In this document: piece after piece, positions 32,728 through 41,127 of the stretch
Layout: the number at the start of each line of letters is the position of its first letter
Position numbering within the stretch: the stretch's first letter is position 1
Assembly (NCBI RefSeq): GCF_034676705.1
Contig: NZ_JAUCBS010000008.1
Span: 62,001 to 126,000, forward strand
Length of the DNA: 64,000 nt
Direction of reading: 5' to 3'
DNA from: Gemmobacter sp.
Lineage (GTDB): Bacteria; Pseudomonadota; Alphaproteobacteria; Rhodobacterales; Rhodobacteraceae
The notes under the pieces: generated by a model
Seen by the model: the letters and a program-made list of their open reading frames with translations, nothing else
Told to the model about the DNA's origin: nothing
The model's database searches: none
Translations under genes and position numbers: made by a program

Positions 32728-34152
32728 ATGAACCATCTGGATCGCTTCTATATTGGTGGCGCTTGGGTTGCCCCGGCCAGCCCGGCCCTGATCCCGGTGG
32801 AAAACCCGGCAACCGGCGCGATTGTGGCACATGTTGCCCAAGGCACCGCTGCCGATGTTGACGCGGCGGTTGCCGCCGCACGAAAGGCCTTCGATACGGG
32901 GGCCTGCGGGGATCGGGAATTCCGGCTGGCGTTGCTGCGCCGGATCCTTGCCGCCTATGGCGACCACCAGTCCCGGATTGGTGACCTGATCGCGGATGAG
33001 ATCGGTGCGCCGCGCGCCTTTGCCCGCAATGTGCAGGCTGGCAGCGCGCTCAACCATCTGCGCAAGGCGATCGAGGTTCTGGAAAACTACGCCTTCGAGG
33101 ATCTGCGCGGCACTACCATGGTGCGGCATGAGCCCATCGGCGTTGCAGGGTTGATCACGCCTTGGAACTGGCCGATCAATCAGGTCGCCTGCAAGGTTTT
33201 CCCGGCACTTGCCGCTGGCTGTTCCATGGTTCTGAAGCCTTCGGAACTTTCCCCGCTTTCGGCCATCGCATTGACCGAGCTGCTGCATGACGCTGGCGTG
33301 CCGCCCGGCGTCTTCAACCTCGTCCAGGGCGAAGGCCCCGAAGTGGGCGAGGCGCTGGCACGCCATCCGGGCGTTGACATGATTTCGCTGACCGGATCGG
33401 CGCGCGCTGGTGCCGCCGTCACGGTTGCGGCGGCGCCCACGGTCAAGCGCGTCTGCCTGGAACTGGGCGGCAAGGCGGCCAATATCCTGCTGGACGATGT
33501 CGATCTGGAGGCAGCCGTAACGCGTGGGGTGCAGAACTGCATGCGGAACGCGGGGCAATCCTGTTCTGCCCCCACCCGCATGCTGGTGCCGCACGCCCAG
33601 ATGGGCCGCGCAGCAACCATCGCTGCGCAGGTGGCCGACGGGCTGAAGGTCGGTCCGCCCGACGCCGAAGGTGTCGATCTGGGGCCGCTGATCAGCGCGC
33701 GCCAGCTGGAAAGGGTGCGCGCCTATATCGACAGCGGCATTGCCGAAGGTGCCCGACTGGTCGCTGGTGGCCCGGACCGGCCAGAGGCATTGGCTGCGGG
33801 CCATTTCGTCCGCCCGACCGTCTTTGCCGATGTCACCCCTGACATGCGGATTGCGCAGGAGGAGATCTTTGGTCCGGTGCTGTGCCTGATCGGCTACGGC
33901 AGCGACGACGAGGCGGTGGCCATTGCCAATGGCACGGTGTTCGGACTGACGGCCTATGTCCAGTCTCCCGATCTCGACCGCGCGCGGGCCATCGCCCGGC
34001 GCCTGCGCGCCGGCAGCGTGCTGCTGAACTATGCGCCGGTCGATCCGAACGGGCCTTTTGGCGGGTTCAAGCAATCGGGGAACGGGCGGGAATACGGAAT
34101 CTTCGGCTTCGAGGAGTTCCTGGAGGTCAAGGGCATGGTTGGTTACGCCTGA
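32728..34152 (+). CDS. NAD(P)-dependent aldehyde dehydrogenase
   Basis: A 474-residue ALDH. Conserved elements: LITPWNWPINQVACKVFPAL (cofactor/active-site Asn), the catalytic Glu in LELGGKAANILLDD, the catalytic Cys in RNAGQSCSAPTRML, and EEIFGPVL. It oxidises an aldehyde or semialdehyde to the acid. It is first in an operon with an ABC importer, an FAD oxidoreductase, a muconolactone-isomerase-like protein and RidA; ALDH plus RidA is also seen in 2-aminomuconate-type pathways, but that assignment is only a suggestion. ATG at 32728 is preceded by AAGGACTGAAGCC. Confidence 0.88.
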   Translation: MNHLDRFYIGGAWVAPASPALIPVENPATGAIVAHVAQGTAADVDAAVAAARKAFDTGACGDREFRLALLRRILAAYGDHQSRIGDLIADEIGAPRAFARNVQAGSALNHLRKAIEVLENYAFEDLRGTTMVRHEPIGVAGLITPWNWPINQVACKVFPALAAGCSMVLKPSELSPLSAIALTELLHDAGVPPGVFNLVQGEGPEVGEALARHPGVDMISLTGSARAGAAVTVAAAPTVKRVCLELGGKAANILLDDVDLEAAVTRGVQNCMRNAGQSCSAPTRMLVPHAQMGRAATIAAQVADGLKVGPPDAEGVDLGPLISARQLERVRAYIDSGIAEGARLVAGGPDRPEALAAGHFVRPTVFADVTPDMRIAQEEIFGPVLCLIGYGSDDEAVAIANGTVFGLTAYVQSPDLDRARAIARRLRAGSVLLNYAPVDPNGPFGGFKQSGNGREYGIFGFEEFLEVKGMVGYA

Positions 34153-34208
34153 TCGGGGCGACGGAGAGGGCTGCGCAACGACGCGGTCGCGAACGACAGG
34201 GAAACGAG

Positions 34209-35003
34209 ATGACACCAGATCAACCGGGCATACAGCCCATCGTCAGGCTCGCCGGGGTCCACAAGACCTACGAGGCTGAAACCGGCAATGTCCGCGCGCT
34301 GGAACCCGTCAGTTTCAGCATGGAGCGCGGTCATATCGTCAGCGTGGTCGGCCCCTCGGGGTGCGGCAAGTCCACGCTGCTGCGCATCCTTGCAGGGATA
34401 GACCCGGCCACGGGCGGTCAGGTCGTGATTGACGGGCGCCCGATCACCGGGCCGGTGCCGAACATGGGCATCGTATTCCAGCGCGACTTGCTGCTGGACT
34501 GGCGCAACGTGCTGGACAACGTGATGCTGCCGGCCGAACTGGCGCGCGCCAATACGCCCGAAATTCGCGCCCGCGCCATCGCGCTGCTGACGGAACTGGG
34601 CGTTGGCGACTTTCTCAACCGGTTGCCGTTTGAACTGTCGGGCGGCATGCGGCAACGCGTGGCAATCGCCCGCGCGCTGCTGATGCGCCCCTCGCTGCTG
34701 CTGCTGGACGAACCATTCAGCGCGTTGGATGCGATGACCCGCGATCAGATGAACGTGATCCTGCAACGGCTGCAACAGCATGAGCAGGTCACCACGCTGC
34801 TGATTACCCATTCCATCGCCGAGGCGGTGTTCCTGTCGGACAAGGTTGTGGTGATGTCCTCTCGACCTGGTCGCGTGCTGGATGTGCTGGACATCGACCT
34901 GCCCAAGCCGCGCCCGCTGTCGATCCGCGAAGAGCCGGCGTTTACCGCCCTTGCGCGCCGGATCCGCGTTCTGTTCGAGAAAGAAGGGGTTCTTGCCGCA
35001 TGA
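34209..35003 (+). CDS. ABC transporter ATPase (nitrate/sulfonate/taurine type)
   Basis: A 264-residue ATP-binding subunit of the SsuB/TauB/NrtD group. Walker A is GPSGCGKSTLL, the Q-loop MGIVFQRDLLLDWRNVLDNV is typical of this group, the signature is LSGGMRQRVAIARAL and Walker B LLLLDEPFSALD, followed by the H-loop LLITHSIAEAVFLSDK. It powers the permease encoded by the next gene, which it overlaps by four bases. Confidence 0.92.
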   Translation: MTPDQPGIQPIVRLAGVHKTYEAETGNVRALEPVSFSMERGHIVSVVGPSGCGKSTLLRILAGIDPATGGQVVIDGRPITGPVPNMGIVFQRDLLLDWRNVLDNVMLPAELARANTPEIRARAIALLTELGVGDFLNRLPFELSGGMRQRVAIARALLMRPSLLLLDEPFSALDAMTRDQMNVILQRLQQHEQVTTLLITHSIAEAVFLSDKVVVMSSRPGRVLDVLDIDLPKPRPLSIREEPAFTALARRIRVLFEKEGVLAA

Positions 35004-35836
35004 ACGCTGCATCCACCACTGTCAGCACAACGACCTCTGGCCCCTCGGCGAGTGTGGTCCAACGCCGTCGCCGCCGGATCCTGCGCAATGCCGCTCTGCC
35101 GGTGCTGAGCGCGATTGTCGGACTGATCGTCTGGGAAATCGTGGTTCGCGCCTTTGACATCCCGGCCTATCTGCTGCCGGCCCCCACCGAGGTGGTCGAG
35201 GTACTGTTCAACCGCTTTCCCTATCTGATGACCAATCTTGGCTACACGATGTTCTCGGCGCTGCTGGGGTTCACCCTGGCAATGATCCTTGGGGTGGGCC
35301 TTGGCATCGCCATTGCCTCATCCCCCGTCGTCGACAGGGTGGTCTATCCCTGGCTGGTGATCTCGCACGCAATCCCCAAGGTCGTTGTAGCGCCGCTTTT
35401 GCTGGTCTGGATCGGCTTCGGGGTCAAAAGCGGGGTGATCTTCGTGGTGTTCTTCACCTTCTTCACGATCGTGGTGAACACAGTAATGGGCCTGAAATCC
35501 GCCGACCCCGATCTGCTGCACATGGTGCGGTCGATGGGCGCCAGCAAGATGAAGGTTCTGTGGAAGATCAAGCTGCCGAACGCGCTGCCCAACATTTTCA
35601 CCGGGATCAAGATTGCCGCCACGCTGGCCCCGGTCGGCGCGGTGATCGGCGAGTTCGTCGCGTCGAACCGTGGGCTTGGCTATGTGCTGATCCAGGCTGT
35701 GGGCAGCATGTCCATCGACCTTGCCTTTGCCGCGGTATTCCTGGTGTCGGGCTTTGGCGTGATCGTCTGGTATCTGGCCGAGCTGATCGAAAAGCGCATC
35801 CTGCCCTGGCACGCCAGCCAGCGCGGTCAGCACTGA
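35000..35836 (+). CDS. ABC transporter permease (nitrate/sulfonate/taurine type)
   Basis: A 278-residue membrane subunit with about six helices (for example LPVLSAIVGLIVWEIVVRAF, LGFTLAMILGVGLGIAIA, SGVIFVVFFTFFTIVVNTVM). The cytoplasmic coupling loop is VRSMGASKMKVLWKIKLPNA with the EAA-like A-x-x-x-K-x-x-W-x-I-x-L-P pattern. It forms a dimeric channel with the ATPase at 34209. ATG at 35000 overlaps the ATPase stop. Confidence 0.9.
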   Translation: MNAASTTVSTTTSGPSASVVQRRRRRILRNAALPVLSAIVGLIVWEIVVRAFDIPAYLLPAPTEVVEVLFNRFPYLMTNLGYTMFSALLGFTLAMILGVGLGIAIASSPVVDRVVYPWLVISHAIPKVVVAPLLLVWIGFGVKSGVIFVVFFTFFTIVVNTVMGLKSADPDLLHMVRSMGASKMKVLWKIKLPNALPNIFTGIKIAATLAPVGAVIGEFVASNRGLGYVLIQAVGSMSIDLAFAAVFLVSGFGVIVWYLAELIEKRILPWHASQRGQH

Positions 35837-35974
35837 CCATTCCGCCTGCACGCCGCATCCCGGCGCGCAGGAACCCGCCGGTCTTTTCCGGCCGCAAATC
35901 AGAACGGGATCAACCCGCCAAGTCAGACCGACAGCACCGGGCCGCGTCGCGGCACCGCCAACAGAGGAACTGCC

Positions 35975-36940
35975 ATGCGCCATTCACTTATCTCTGCCGT
36001 TGCCGCAACCGTGCTTGCCCTGCCGGCCCATGCCGAAACCCGGGTGCGACTGGGGCTGGACTGGGGCTATCTGCCCTATCACGCCCCCATCGCGCTGGGG
36101 GTGGACAAGGGATACTTCAAGGACGAGGGGATAGACCTGTTCATGGAGCCGGGCCGCGGTTCGGCCAGCACCGCCATCATGCTGGGCGAAGGCAACTACG
36201 ACATCGCCCATATCAACACCTCCAATGCCGCCGTCGCCATTTCCAAGGGCGTGCCGATCCGGACGGTCGCCGTCTACCAGACACGCACGGCGGCCTCGTT
36301 CATCGGCATCAAGGGCAAGGTGAAGCTGGACAGCGTCGAGGCGATCAAGGGCTATCGCATCGGCAGCACCCCCGGCGGATCGGACCAGCTGAGCCTGCGC
36401 ATCTTCCGTGCAGTGAACAAACTGGGCGAGATGGATCTGGACGTGGTGTCGCTGGATGCAAACGCCAAGCAGGCCGGGCTGATGTCGGGCAATGTTCAGG
36501 TGATCAGCGGTGACGGTTTTGCCTATGGCGCCATCATCCGGGGCACCGGGCAAGAGGCCGAGATCTTTTCGCTGGCCGATGCGGGCGTGCCCCTGATGGG
36601 CTTTGGCTATTCGGTGAACACAAAATTCCTCGAGTCCAGCCCCGAAACCATCACCGCCTTCCTGCGCGCTGTCAAACGGTCGTGGCAGGATGCGGTCGCC
36701 GACCCGGATGGCACCTGTGAAAAGGGCCGCGCCAAGCTGGAGCTGACGCACAAGCAGGACGCCTGCGTCGACTATCTCAAGGGGCTGATGGCGATTTCCG
36801 ACGACCCTGCCTTGGCGGGCTGGGGTGCCAGGACCGAAGCCGAATGGTCGGCGCTGATCAGCACGCTGGCCGAGGTCGGGGAAATCCAGTCGCCGGGTGA
36901 TCTGGCCACCTACTACACCAACGCGCTGCTGCCGAACTGA
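35975..36940 (+). CDS. ABC transporter substrate-binding protein (NMT1/THI5-like)
   Basis: A 321-residue periplasmic protein with a Sec signal (MRHSLISAVAATVLALPAHA). The mature part shows the NMT1/SsuA fold: LGLDWGYLPYHAPIALGVDK, GYFKDEGIDLFMEPGRGSAS and IGSTPGGSDQLSLRIFRAV. These receptors bind small anions, pyrimidine-like compounds or aromatic acids. It completes the importer with 34209 and 35000. The 138-bp gap before it is the longest inside the operon. Confidence 0.87.
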   Translation: MRHSLISAVAATVLALPAHAETRVRLGLDWGYLPYHAPIALGVDKGYFKDEGIDLFMEPGRGSASTAIMLGEGNYDIAHINTSNAAVAISKGVPIRTVAVYQTRTAASFIGIKGKVKLDSVEAIKGYRIGSTPGGSDQLSLRIFRAVNKLGEMDLDVVSLDANAKQAGLMSGNVQVISGDGFAYGAIIRGTGQEAEIFSLADAGVPLMGFGYSVNTKFLESSPETITAFLRAVKRSWQDAVADPDGTCEKGRAKLELTHKQDACVDYLKGLMAISDDPALAGWGARTEAEWSALISTLAEVGEIQSPGDLATYYTNALLPN

Positions 36941-36972
36941 TCGCGGCGCGATCCATCGAAAGGACCAAAGCC

Positions 36973-38576
36973 TTGGGCAAGACGGATGCGATCGTCGTCG
37001 GAGGGGGCCACAACGGCCTGTTGTGCGCCGGCTACCTCGCCAAGGCCGGATTGAAGGTGACCCTGCTGGAACGGACCGCCCATATCGGCGGTCCGGCTGC
37101 CACGCGGGAATTCTTTCCGGGCTATTTCTCGGCGATCTCCAACTCTCCGGGTTCTCTTGAACCGCGGGTGGTGGCGGATTTCGACCTTGAAGGGCACGGG
37201 CTGGTGTTCCGCCGCCCCGACCCGACGCTGGTGCATCCGCTGACCGATGGGCGGCTCTATATCGGCTGGCGCGACCCGGCGCGCAACGATGCCCAGATGA
37301 ACGCCTGGCGGCCGGGTGAGGCGGCGCGGTTCCACGCCGTGTTCGCCTATCTCAACCGCTTTGCCGAGCGGCTGGGCATCTCGATCTACCGCGAACCGCC
37401 CTCGTTGCAAGAGCTGGTCGCCAACCTGACCACGACCGAGGACGAAGAGATGTTCTCGCGGATCATGTTCGGCAGCGTGCGCCAGTTGTTCGAATACTTC
37501 GACCTTGCGCCCGAAACGCAGGCCGTCATGGGGCCGCTGTCGGTGGTCAGTGGGTTGGCCGGGCCATCCACTCCGGGCACGCCGTTCAACCTGATGATGC
37601 GGCCGCTCTCGCTTGCCTCGCAGAAATCCGACTCCGAGGACGATCCCCGCCGGATGCCCTTGCGCGGATCGACGGGTCTTGCCGTGGGCGGGATGGGGGC
37701 CATCGTCGAGGCGATGACCCGTTCGGTCGAGGCGCTTGGCGTCACCATCCTGCGCGAGGCCGAGGTCGAGACCATCGCCGACGAGGCCGCCGGCCCGGTC
37801 GTGACCCTGACCGACGGGCGCAGCTTTCAGGCGCCGGTCGTCGTCAGCGCGATGCATCCGCATCTGACGCTGCGCACCGTGCAATCGGCGGCGCCGGAAT
37901 GGGCGCCCCTGATCGACAAGGCGGGCCGGGTGCCGCCTGCCGGCAGCGCGTTCAAGATCGTGCTGGGATTGGGCGACATGCCCCGCTATGCCGCCGCAGC
38001 GGACGAAGCCGAGGCGCGCGCCCTGGCCTCTGCCCAGCTGCGGATCGCGCCGACGCTCGACTACCTTGAGGATTGCCATGCCGATCTGGCACGTGGCCGG
38101 ATGCCGGAAAACCCGCTGATCTGGGGGCTGTGTCATTCGATGACCTCGCCGCAGATGGCGCCCGAGGGCAAACACATCCTGTCGATCAACCTGGGCGGCG
38201 CGCCGCACCGGGGGGGAGGGCGCCGGTGCCGGTGGACCGCGACGCGGTGGTGCGCAAGGTGGTCGCGATCATGTCGGAATGGATCCCCAATCTGCCCGAC
38301 ATTGTCGAGCATCAGGCCGTCATCGGTGCCGAAGAATTCGAAGCCGATCTTGGCCTGTTCGGTGCCAACATCGCGCATCTCGACATGATGCCGGTCAACC
38401 AGTTCTGGATGCGCCCGCTGCCGGGGCTGCACCGCTACCGCACGCCGACCCGGGGCCTTTACCTTTCGGGGGTGGGGACCTGGCCGGGCGGCTACTTCTC
38501 GGGGATCCCCGGGCACAACACGGCGCAAGCCGTGCTTCAGGATCTGGCAACAGGCCGGATCGCCACGACCTCCTGA
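36973..38576 (+). pseudogene. Phytoene-desaturase-like FAD oxidoreductase, frameshifted in a G7 run
   Basis: A FAD-dependent oxidoreductase of the NAD(P)-binding Rossmann/CrtI-like group, about 534 residues when joined. The first frame (36973-about 38215) has the dinucleotide motif AIVVGGGHNGLLCAGYLAKA and SEDDPRRMPLRGSTGLAVGG; the second (about 38216-38576) contains NQFWMRPLPGLHRYRTPTRG and the FAD-binding end LYLSGVGTWPGGYFSGIPGH. The frames part at seven G residues (38210-38216) where one base seems to be missing. This may be a real mutation, a sequencing error, or a -1 slip, since G-GGG-GGA has the form of a slippery heptamer. The start is TTG with AAAGGA upstream. Confidence 0.8.
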
Positions 38577-38578
38577 TC

Positions 38579-38905
38579 ATGGAACACCCAATGTCCTCGG
38601 AAAAACTTGTCGAATTCCTCGTCAACATCTCGTTCGTCGGTCCGGTCGGCTGGCCCAAGGCAGATGTGGACGCTCTTGTCGCCAAAGAGCGCGCCCATGC
38701 GGCAGAGTTGGCCAAGCAGGGTTACCTGGTGCGGATGTGGCGCGTGCCGGCCCGGCGGGAAAACTGGGGGTTGTGGCGTGCCCGCGACGCGACCCATCTG
38801 CACGAGATCATCACCGGTCTGCCGTTCTGGCCCTACATGCAGCTGACCGTGCATCCGCTGGCCGCGCATCCCGTCGATCCGCTGAAGTTTGGCCATGGCT
38901 CCTGA
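38579..38905 (+). CDS. Muconolactone delta-isomerase-like protein
   Basis: A 108-residue protein of the muconolactone isomerase / ferredoxin-like dimeric alpha-beta barrel group. It shows EFLVNISFVGPVGWPKADVD, ALVAKERAHAAELAKQGYLV, the RMWRVPARRENWGLWRA strand and LPFWPYMQLTVHPLAAHPVD at the C-terminus, a pattern shared with CatC-type isomerases. It probably isomerises a lactone or enol intermediate. The start may be 38579 or 38591 (MSSEKL); neither has a strong ribosome-binding site, so coupling to the preceding gene is likely. It overlaps the RidA gene by 11 bases. Confidence 0.75.
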   Translation: MEHPMSSEKLVEFLVNISFVGPVGWPKADVDALVAKERAHAAELAKQGYLVRMWRVPARRENWGLWRARDATHLHEIITGLPFWPYMQLTVHPLAAHPVDPLKFGHGS

Positions 38906-39266
38906 TCAGGTGCCGCCGGGCATGATGCGGATCCAGCCGAACCACCGCCGCAGCCGCGCGGTGGTGGTGAACGGAATGGTCCATATCGGCGGCCAGTTCG
39001 CCGACGACCATTCCGGCGACATCGGCGCGCAGACCCGCGAGACGCTGGCCAAGCTTGACGCTTTGCTTGCCGAGTGCGGCAGTGATCGGTCGCATCTTGT
39101 TTCCGTCACCATCTGGCTGCGCGACATGGCCGATTTTGACGCGATGAACGCGGTTTACGATGCCTGGATAGATCCGGCGAACCCGCCGACCCGGTGTTGC
39201 GGGCAGGTGCGGATGGCCAGCGACGCGATGCGCATCGAACTGACCGCGATTGCCAGGGTGCGCTGA
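38895..39266 (+). CDS. RidA/YjgF-family enamine/imine deaminase-like protein
   Basis: A 123-residue RidA-fold protein. It carries NGMVHIGGQFADDHSGDIGA, TRETLAKLDALLAECGSDRS and PPTRCCGQVRMASDAMRIEL, which retains the Arg (TRCC) that binds the substrate carboxylate in active RidA proteins, and the following Glu. Family members hydrolyse reactive enamines/imines or act as ring-opening deaminases. Beside the aldehyde dehydrogenase and a muconolactone-isomerase-like gene, it may process an amino-muconate-like or enamine intermediate. It closes the operon; a strong hairpin follows at 39295. Confidence 0.85.
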   Translation: MAPDQVPPGMMRIQPNHRRSRAVVVNGMVHIGGQFADDHSGDIGAQTRETLAKLDALLAECGSDRSHLVSVTIWLRDMADFDAMNAVYDAWIDPANPPTRCCGQVRMASDAMRIELTAIARVR

Positions 39267-39294
39267 CGGACTGTCTGCAATATTGGCCGGGAGG

Positions 39295-39318
39295 CCACCG
39301 CCGCAAAAGCGGCGGTGG
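39295..39318 (+). terminator. Strong hairpin after the RidA gene
   Basis: CCACCGCCGC-AAAA-GCGGCGGTGG is a perfect 10-bp stem 28 bases after the RidA stop. It lacks a U-tract on either strand, so it may act as an mRNA-end stabiliser or a weak terminator of the operon starting at 32728. Confidence 0.5.
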
Positions 39319-39499
39319 ACCGGCGCCGTTTCTGGAAAGGACAGCGGCAGGCAGTCCGTCGGGGTGGCCGCGATGATCCCTGGCGGGGTCAGCACACCAC
39401 CGCTGTCAGCCGGCAGCGTCAGCGTGCGTGGCACGTTCATCCCGGCCAGCCAGTTCGCACCCCGGGGCGAAGGGTCCAGTGCCTGGGCGAACGCTCGCA

Positions 39500-39700
39500 G
39501 CACTGGGCCAGCGCCGCTTCGGCCCCGCCGATGCGCACCCCGTTCCCGGCCAGGATCAGCGGCCGCCGTGCCACCGCCAATGCCGCCGCGGCGGGGTGGA
39601 TGTCGGGCAGGCCGGGGTCTGCGGGGCGGATATGGGGCGCCGCAGGGTAGAGGACTAGCTGCGCCATCCCGTCCAGCGCGCGAATGGAATAGATCACCGC
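39500..39700 (-). pseudogene. Thiamine-diphosphate enzyme (acetolactate synthase-like) internal fragment
   Basis: On the minus strand a frame reads LYPAAPHIRPADPGLPDIHP and then AVARRPLILAGNGVRIGGAE, the central cofactor-domain opening of acetolactate-synthase-like ThDP enzymes (A-R-R-P-L-I-L-A-G-N-G-V). Neither the N-terminal ThDP-binding domain nor the C-terminal domain is present, and the frame is lost after about 39500. The fragment is cut sharply at about 39700, where an unrelated plus-strand fragment begins. It is a remnant of a deleted gene. Confidence 0.55.
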
Positions 39701-39701
39701 C

Positions 39702-40070
39702 ATGCGCGCCGGCGACTTTTTCCCCCGCAACCTGGATCTGCTGGCAACCGGGGGGCGGATCGTGCATATCGCCTCGCTGGCTGGGCGCGAGGTCAAGCTG
39801 GACATCAGCCTGATGATGCGAAAGCGCGCTGTAATCACTGGCACAACGCTGCGGGCACGCCCGATTGCGGAAAAAGGGCGCATTGCACAGGCGTTGCAGT
39901 CCAACGTCTGGCCGCTGTTCGAAAGCGGCCGCATCCGGCCCCAGCTTGAGCGGGTCTACCCGCTGGATCAGACCGCAGATGCCCACCGGGCCCTGGAGGC
40001 GGGCGAGATCGCGGGCACGGTCACGCTCCGGGTTGGGGGGCAGGATCAAGCTGCACGCATGGGCAGCTAG
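39702..40070 (+). pseudogene. Quinone oxidoreductase (zinc-type MDR), C-terminal fragment
   Basis: The frame encodes about 120 residues matching the C-terminus of QorA-like medium-chain oxidoreductases: GDFFPRNLDLLATGGRIVHI, LDISLMMRKRAVITGTTLRA, NVWPLFESGRIRPQLERVYP and AHRALEAGEIAGTVTLRV. The first about 200 residues (catalytic and Rossmann start) are missing; homology begins at 39705-39711, exactly where the minus-strand ThDP-enzyme fragment ends. The Met at 39702 is probably not a genuine start. It is the other half of a deletion or recombination junction. Confidence 0.65.
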
Positions 40071-40122
40071 CGCGGACAGCATCGTCATCCTCTGAGCCGC
40101 GGACACGAGGCGCCAGGGCACT

Positions 40123-41031
40123 CTAGCGCCCGGATGCTGCCAGATGCCGGCGAAGCGCGATGGCCAGATGGTCCCAGACCCGCGACAGCCGGGGCGTGTG
40201 GCGGGTTCGGGTGGCGGCGGCCAGCCACAGGGGCAGCGCCGGCAGCGCAAGATCGGGCAGGATCCGCTGGACGCGGTCGTCGTGCTGCGCAACGCCGGCC
40301 TGCCCGAAACCGATGCCGCAGCCGGCGCGCAGCAGTTCCCAGTAGACGGTCGGATGATCGGTGCGAAAGGCAAAGCTGTCGCGCGTCGCCGGCAACCCGG
40401 CCGCGCGCATGCCGCGCAGGATCAGGTCGTTGCGGTCAAACCCGATCAGGTCGTGGTCCAGCAGCGCCGCAGCCGTGTGCGGCGTTCCGCGCCGGCGCAG
40501 ATAGCCGGGCGCAGCAAAGGTTCCCAGCACCAGATCGCCCAGATGCAGGGCGGTGATGTCCAGCTGCGCGGGCCGATACATCCGCAGGGCAATGTCAGCC
40601 TCGCGGAACAGCAGGTTGTCGCTGCTGTCCGAGGCGACAAGGTCGATGTCGATGCCGGGTTCGGCCATGCGCAGATCGGCCAGGATCGGCGGCAGGATAT
40701 GGTGGGCCACAAAGATCGAGGCGGTGATCCGCACGGTTCCCGCCACCACCGCCGCTGCTCCGGCTGAAATCAGGGCCATGCGCTGCGCCTCGGCGGCCAT
40801 GGCGCGGGCATGGGGCAACAGCTGCTGCGCGGCCGGGGTCAGGGTCAGGCCGCGCGGGTGGCGGAGGAACAGCTCCAGCCGCATCTGCTGTTCCAGCAGC
40901 TGGATCTGGCGGCCGACTGTCGGCTGGGACGACCCCAGCGCCCGCGCCGCCGTTGACAGCGATCCCCCCTCGGCAACCGCAAGGAAGACGCGCAGCAGCG
41001 TCCAGTCAGGAAAGGGGGGTGATGTAGCCAT
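40123..41031 (-). CDS. LysR-family transcription regulator
   Basis: A 302-residue LTTR. The HTH reads DWTLLRVFLAVAEGGSLSTA and LGSSQPTVGRQIQLLEQQMR, followed by an effector domain (ASIFVAHHILPPILADLRMA, DIDLVASDSSDNLLFREADI). It is divergent from the epimerase gene at 41128 and probably controls it. The ATTCA-N4-TGAAT repeat at 41030-41043 covers its own start codon, which suggests autoregulation. Confidence 0.88.
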   Translation of the reverse strand: MATSPPFPDWTLLRVFLAVAEGGSLSTAARALGSSQPTVGRQIQLLEQQMRLELFLRHPRGLTLTPAAQQLLPHARAMAAEAQRMALISAGAAAVVAGTVRITASIFVAHHILPPILADLRMAEPGIDIDLVASDSSDNLLFREADIALRMYRPAQLDITALHLGDLVLGTFAAPGYLRRRGTPHTAAALLDHDLIGFDRNDLILRGMRAAGLPATRDSFAFRTDHPTVYWELLRAGCGIGFGQAGVAQHDDRVQRILPDLALPALPLWLAAATRTRHTPRLSRVWDHLAIALRRHLAASGR

Positions 41032-41043
41032 TCAGATATGAAT
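41030..41043. promoter_or_regulatory. Inverted repeat over the lysR start codon
   Basis: ATTCA-GATA-TGAAT, a 5-bp-arm inverted repeat, overlaps the first codon of the LysR gene at 41031 and lies about 85 bp before the divergent epimerase gene. Likely an autoregulatory operator; only the symmetry is observed. Confidence 0.35.
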
Positions 41044-41127
41044 AGCGGATCGTCAATCTGGCGCAATTCCCAAAGCCATGCGTATGGGGCAAAGCACTGG
41101 CACCACCCCATCAATCCAGAGGAAGCC

